Shown: piece after piece, positions 60,950 through 64,000 of the stretch | How the letters are laid out: the number at the start of each line of letters is the position of its first letter | Numbering within the stretch: position 1 is the stretch's first letter | Assembly (NCBI RefSeq): GCF_016863335.1 | Contig: NZ_BOOR01000029.1 | Span: forward strand, 59,536 to 123,535 | Reading direction: 5' to 3' | From: Planotetraspora thailandica | GTDB taxonomy: Bacteria > Actinomycetota > Actinomycetes > Streptosporangiales > Streptosporangiaceae | DNA length: 64,000 nucleotides | Notes under the pieces: generated by a model | What the model saw: only the letters and a program-made list of their open reading frames with translations | Database searches by the model: none | Told to the model about the DNA's origin: nothing | Position numbers and translations under genes: made by a program

Positions 60950-61480
60950 ATGGAGATCCGAACCGCGCATACGGCCGATCTCGACCCGGCCACGCTCCGA
61001 GCCGTGCGAAGCCTGCTCGGCGACGCCTTCGGCGAGGACCTGAGCGACCACGACTGGGAGCACGCCCTGGGCGGGATGCACGCGCTCGTCTGGGAGGGCG
61101 CCGAGCTCGTCGCCCACGGCTCGCTCGTCCAGCGGCGCATGCTGCACGGCGGGCGCGCGCTTCGCACCGGGTACGTCGAAGCGGTCGGCGTGCTCTCCGG
61201 CATGCGGCGACGCGGGTACGGCGCGGCCGTGATGGCCGAGATGGAACGCCTGATCCGCGGCGGCTACGACCTCGGTGCGCTGAGCTCCAGCGAGGAGGCG
61301 CTCACCTTCTACGCCGCACGAGGCTGGGAGCCGTGGCGGGGGCCGTCGTGGGCGCTCACCCCCGGCGGCGTCACACGGACCGAGGAGGAAGACGACGGCA
61401 TCTACGTGCTGCCCGTCACCGCCACGCTGGACCCGGAGGGCGACCTCACCTGTGATTGGCGCGACGGCGACGTCTGGTGA
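60950..61480 (+). CDS. Aminoglycoside 2'-N-acetyltransferase family protein (GNAT)
   Basis: A 176-residue GNAT protein that resembles the mycobacterial AAC(2')-I enzymes over its whole length: TADLD, DHDWEHALGGMHALVWEGAELVAHGSLVQRRMLHGGRALRTGYVEAVGVLSGMRRRGYGAAVM (acetyl-CoA site RRRGYGAA), GALSSSEEALTFYAARGWEPW, CDWRDGDVW at the end. These acetylate the 2' amine of gentamicin or tobramycin-type drugs; in mycobacteria they are chromosomal. 33 bp after sppA, same strand. Activity on drugs is expected but not shown. Confidence 0.9.
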   Translation: MEIRTAHTADLDPATLRAVRSLLGDAFGEDLSDHDWEHALGGMHALVWEGAELVAHGSLVQRRMLHGGRALRTGYVEAVGVLSGMRRRGYGAAVMAEMERLIRGGYDLGALSSSEEALTFYAARGWEPWRGPSWALTPGGVTRTEEEDDGIYVLPVTATLDPEGDLTCDWRDGDVW

Positions 61481-61659
61481 CTCACGCCTCAGATGACACC
61501 TGGGCTGCCATGCGTTCATCGGCTCGGGCGCGGGGAGGCCCATGACGCGCTGAAGGCCCGAAATGCCGCCCGAAATGCTCGGCCGCGTGGCGGACATGTG
61601 CGAGGTGTCAGCTTCACCGCGAGACGCCGTAACCCCGGCGTACGCACGAAGGAGTGAGA

Positions 61660-62241
61660 TTGCCTCCCCCCGATATCAGGCCCCCCGACGATCCTCTTGC
61701 CGAGAGACGGCGCCGTTTCGAGGAGATCTACGCGGCGGGCCACGACCCCGTGCTCGGATATGCACTGCGCCGTACGGCCAACTCCCACGATGCCGCCGAC
61801 GTGCTCGCCGAGACGTTCCTGACGGTCTGGCGGCGGCTGGACGACGTGCCGCCCGGCGAGCAGACCAGGCCATGGCTGTACGGCGTCGCCCGGCGCGTGC
61901 TCGCCAATCACCACAGAGGCGAACGCCGGCGCCTCGCGCTCGGTGACCGCCTGCGAGCCGATCTCGCCGAGGCGCTGCAGGACGTGGCTCCGGCTGAGCC
62001 GCACCCGGTCACGGAGGCGCTGAACAGGGTGTCCGAAGACGACCGCGAGCTGCTGACGCTGACCGCATGGGAGGGCCTCGATCCCGGACAGATCGCCGTC
62101 GTCCTCGGTTGCTCACGCAACGCCGTACGCATCCGGCTGCACCGGGCACGCCGGCGCCTGGCCCGCGAGATGGAACGCCACGGCGGCGCCTTCGAAATGC
62201 CCGCACCCCGGGTGGCAGTGGTGAAAGGAGACAACGCATGA
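61660..62241 (+). CDS. RNA polymerase sigma factor, ECF (sigma-70 family)
   Basis: 193 residues. Region 2 (RRRFEEIYAAGHDPVLGYALRRTANSHDAADVLAETFLTVWRRLDDVP, TRPWLYGVARRVLANHHRGERRR) and region 4 (LTLTAWEGLDPGQIAVVLGCSRNAVRIRLHRARRRLAREM) are intact. I start at TTG 61660 because AAGGAG (61649-61654) is five bases before it; a GTG at 61654 overlaps that sequence. The stop overlaps the next gene (ATGA), a membrane protein that may be its anti-sigma factor. The 178 bp upstream hold no gene. Confidence 0.93.
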   Translation: MPPPDIRPPDDPLAERRRRFEEIYAAGHDPVLGYALRRTANSHDAADVLAETFLTVWRRLDDVPPGEQTRPWLYGVARRVLANHHRGERRRLALGDRLRADLAEALQDVAPAEPHPVTEALNRVSEDDRELLTLTAWEGLDPGQIAVVLGCSRNAVRIRLHRARRRLAREMERHGGAFEMPAPRVAVVKGDNA

Positions 62242-63113
62242 ACCCCGACGCGTTGATCAAGGAGATCGCGCCCGTCACCGATGAGGTGGCCGGCGCCATG
62301 GTGAAGCCGCAGACCAGGGCGGAGCTGGCCGTACAGATCATGACGACCTCTGCCGGCGAAAGTGCGCGGACGGCTGCGCCCCGTTCCGGCACGAAGCTCA
62401 GACGCCCGGGACGGCTGCTGCTCGGGGTCGCGGCGGTGGGCACGATGGCGGCCGCGGCGATCGTCGTCACATTGGTGGCCGGCCCGGGGCAGAAGATCGG
62501 CCCGGTCGTGATCGGGCCGATTAACGCCCAGGCCGCGGCGTTGTCGTTCACCCGGCAGGACGACTATCTGGTCGTGAAGGTGAAGGATCCGGTCGCCGAT
62601 CCTGCCCGCTACCGGCGGGAGTTCGCCGAGCGGGGGCTCGACATCGACCTCACGCTGGAGCCCTCCTCGCGGCAGAGGGCGGGCTCGGTGCTCGCGCTAG
62701 GGGGCGACGAAGCCGGCAGTGACGTGCAAATGATCACGGCAAAGGGCGCATGCGGGCCGCTGACCTGCGGCGTCGGCATCAAGATCCCATTTTCCTTCAA
62801 GGGCCATCTCAGTGTCGTCTTCGGCCGAACGGCGCTGCCGGGCGAGCACTACAACACCGCGGACGGGGACGTGCCAGGCGAGGGGGTCGGGCTGAGCGAC
62901 GTGAGGGGACGCACCGTTTCCGATGTCCTGGCCGAGGCGGGCAGACGGCACATCACCAGAATCGAGTACAGGTACGAGCACGACGGCTCTGACCAGCCGT
63001 ATCCGAACGGCATCCCCGCCGACAAGGTCGAGCGCGACTGGTACGTCTACGACGCGCTGGCCGGAAGCGACGGCCAAGTCATCATCTTCGTGGGCCCTGA
63101 CCGTCAGGGCTGA
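62238..63113 (+). CDS. Single-pass membrane protein, putative anti-sigma partner
   Basis: 291 residues: an N-terminal cytoplasmic part (1-55, NPDALIKEIAPVTDEVAGAMVKPQTRAELAVQIM), one helix (PGRLLLGVAAVGTMAAAAIVVTLVAG, 57-82) and a 205-residue extracytoplasmic domain with three cysteine residues or fewer (ACGPLTCGVGIKIPF). No HxxxCxxC zinc motif, so it is not a classical ZAS anti-sigma; still, the coupled ATGA overlap with an ECF sigma gene suggests that role. AAAGGAG is seven bases before the ATG. Its 3' end overlaps the convergent flavin reductase gene by 10 bp. Confidence 0.75.
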   Translation: MNPDALIKEIAPVTDEVAGAMVKPQTRAELAVQIMTTSAGESARTAAPRSGTKLRRPGRLLLGVAAVGTMAAAAIVVTLVAGPGQKIGPVVIGPINAQAAALSFTRQDDYLVVKVKDPVADPARYRREFAERGLDIDLTLEPSSRQRAGSVLALGGDEAGSDVQMITAKGACGPLTCGVGIKIPFSFKGHLSVVFGRTALPGEHYNTADGDVPGEGVGLSDVRGRTVSDVLAEAGRRHITRIEYRYEHDGSDQPYPNGIPADKVERDWYVYDALAGSDGQVIIFVGPDRQG

Positions 63114-63631
63114 TCGACGTTCGTGCCGGGGGCGGGCCACTCGGGGGCGCTCTGCGCCCCGGGCACTGGGCGATAGCGGCCGCGAAGCCGTACGAGGGGG
63201 GCCTTTCCGGCGTCGACATAGGCGACGGCGAGCACCTGACCGATGAAAAGGGTGTGGTCCCCTGCCGGAACGACCCGCGTGGTCTCGACCTCGAGAGCGG
63301 TGACGCCGCCCTCAATCACGAACGCCTCACTGTGCTCGCCACGGTGGTGAGGCGTGCTCGCGAGGAGAAGCCGGGCGCTGGGGCGCCCCGGGGTGGCGAA
63401 CCTCGACGCGATGGCCTGCTGGCCGTCCGCGAGCAGGCTGGCCGCCCAGCGGTCCTGGCGTAGCAGAACCTCGGTCAAGTAGCTGGTGGAGTCGAGGCTG
63501 ACCAGCACGAGCGGAGGGTCGAGGGACACCGACAGGAGCGTGGCCACGGTCGTGCCGAGGTCGTCACGCCCGTCCTTGACCGTGACGACTCCCACGCCGG
63601 CAGGCACCTGCCCCATGGCCTCAGTGAACAT
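63104..63631 (-). CDS. Flavin reductase-like domain protein
   Basis: A 175-residue FMN-binding split-barrel protein: FTEAMGQVPAGVGVVTVKDGRDDLGTTVATLLSVSLDPPLVLVSLDSTSYLTEVLLRQDRWAASLLADGQQAIASRFATPGR, then GVTALEVETTRVVPAGDHTLFIGQVLAV. Typical of NAD(P)H:flavin reductase components of two-component monooxygenases; no oxygenase gene is near. ATG 63631 matches the family start; an ATG 12 codons upstream (MIGPEG) is possible. The 3' end overlaps the sigma partner gene by 10 bp. Confidence 0.88.
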   Translation of the reverse strand: MFTEAMGQVPAGVGVVTVKDGRDDLGTTVATLLSVSLDPPLVLVSLDSTSYLTEVLLRQDRWAASLLADGQQAIASRFATPGRPSARLLLASTPHHRGEHSEAFVIEGGVTALEVETTRVVPAGDHTLFIGQVLAVAYVDAGKAPLVRLRGRYRPVPGAQSAPEWPAPGTNVDQP

Positions 63632-63677
63632 GCTCCCGATTCTCCCCCTCCCCTCAGGGCCGATCATGCTCCTGGGG

Positions 63678-63891
63678 GTGATCATGCCCGTTGGGGGTGA
63701 TCATGCAGAAGTTCGACGGCACGCGGCGCCACCTGCGATTTCGCCGATCGTGATCATGCGGTGCTCGAAACAAGTGCATGATCACGAAAGCTGTTCCCGC
63801 TGGTCAGGCCGCATGATCCCGAACTTCTGCATGATCACGAACGGAATAGCGCCTGGTAGAGGCATACTCCGGCGAACTTCTGCATGATCAC
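63678..63891. repeat. Array C: head-to-head array of the 53-bp-period repeat
   Basis: Forward copies start at 63697 and 63750 (53 bp apart), with a short extra GTGATCATGC at 63678. Inverted copies have 5' ends at 63785, 63838 and 63891 (53, 53). Conserved parts are again GTGATCATGCAGAAGTTCG and CACCTGCG at unit position 34. Lies upstream of the flavin reductase gene and runs directly into the 20 bp tandem repeat. Confidence 0.92.
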
Positions 63892-64000
63892 CCCAAGGTC
63901 GGGGCCATCACCCCAAGGTTGGGGGGAGCACCCCAAGGTTGGGGGGAGCACCCCCAGGTTGGGGGGAGCACCCCCAGGTTGGGGGGAGCACCCCCAGGTT
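63891..64000. repeat. 20 bp tandem repeat, cut by window edge
   Basis: Units begin at 63891, 63911, 63931, 63951, 63971 and 63991 with exact 20 bp period, form CCCC(A/C)AGGTTGGGGGGAGCA; the first unit is more diverged (GTCGGGGCCATCA) and the last is cut. Each unit can form a small CCCCAA/TTGGGG hairpin. Unit changes from CCCCAAGG to CCCCCAGG midway, a sign of stepwise amplification. Confidence 0.95.

Overview
This 64 kb window is chromosomal DNA of a high-GC actinomycete. The base composition, GTG/TTG starts, leaderless-looking promoters, three tandem Ser/Thr kinases, a DUF1707-FHA protein, the GlgE alpha-glucan operon and the gene order ilvBNC / GGDEF-EAL / gatCAB / GGDEF-EAL / ligA / core-MetE / mnmA / iscS all fit an actinomycete close to Streptomyces. 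A Streptosporangiaceae-like genus is my inference, not something the sequence proves. I saw no phage, transposase, tRNA, rRNA or CRISPR array.

Layout. 1-1.8 kb: PadR-autoregulated ABC export operon, cut by the left edge. 2-5.3 kb: envelope genes (CAP-domain lipoprotein, DUF1707-FHA protein behind a micro-ORF, D,D-carboxypeptidase). 5.4-9.3 kb: ilvC-ilvN-ilvB on the minus strand, preceded by a textbook branched-chain amino acid attenuator (leader peptide with Ile-Leu-Val-Val-Leu) and by a 270 bp fold-back element. 9.3-21.7 kb: two complete GGDEF-EAL cyclic-di-GMP proteins around a secreted sugar dehydrogenase, a VanW protein and the gatCAB operon. 21.9-29.5 kb: ligA, a short MetE-like protein, a metallo-hydrolase sharing a 19 bp divergent promoter gap with it, mnmA, a DUF695 gene and a cysteine desulfurase. 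29.5-33.7 kb: a TetR regulator with a clear operator, two MFS transporters and a DJ-1/AraC regulator. 33.8-35.5 kb: etfBA. 35.8-41.4 kb: three membrane Ser/Thr kinases in one operon, one carrying a 7-residue DGT repeat. 41.5-48.1 kb: YbaK-like deacylase, Tat-exported flavin oxidase, a small operon of coiled-coil protein + PP-loop ATPase + DppA-type D-aminopeptidase, enoyl-CoA hydratase, GT4 glycosyltransferase. 48.2-58.8 kb: glgP divergent from glgE-treS-mak-glgB. 59.2-63.6 kb: SppA, AAC(2')-type acetyltransferase, an ECF sigma factor with a coupled membrane protein, and a flavin reductase.

The genes work together in recognisable sets: trehalose to maltose (TreS), to maltose-1-phosphate (maltokinase), to linear glucan (GlgE), to branched glucan (GlgB), with GlgP for breakdown; IscS and MnmA for tRNA 2-thiolation; GatCAB for Gln/Asn-tRNA; IlvBNC for valine, leucine and isoleucine.

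The most unusual feature is a family of 53-bp-period intergenic repeats with a GTGATCATGCAGAAGTTCG core. It forms arrays at 13.8, 58.8-59.2 and 63.7-63.9 kb. Two of these are built as forward copies followed by inverted copies. The last array runs into a separate 20 bp tandem repeat at the right edge. I do not recognise this family.
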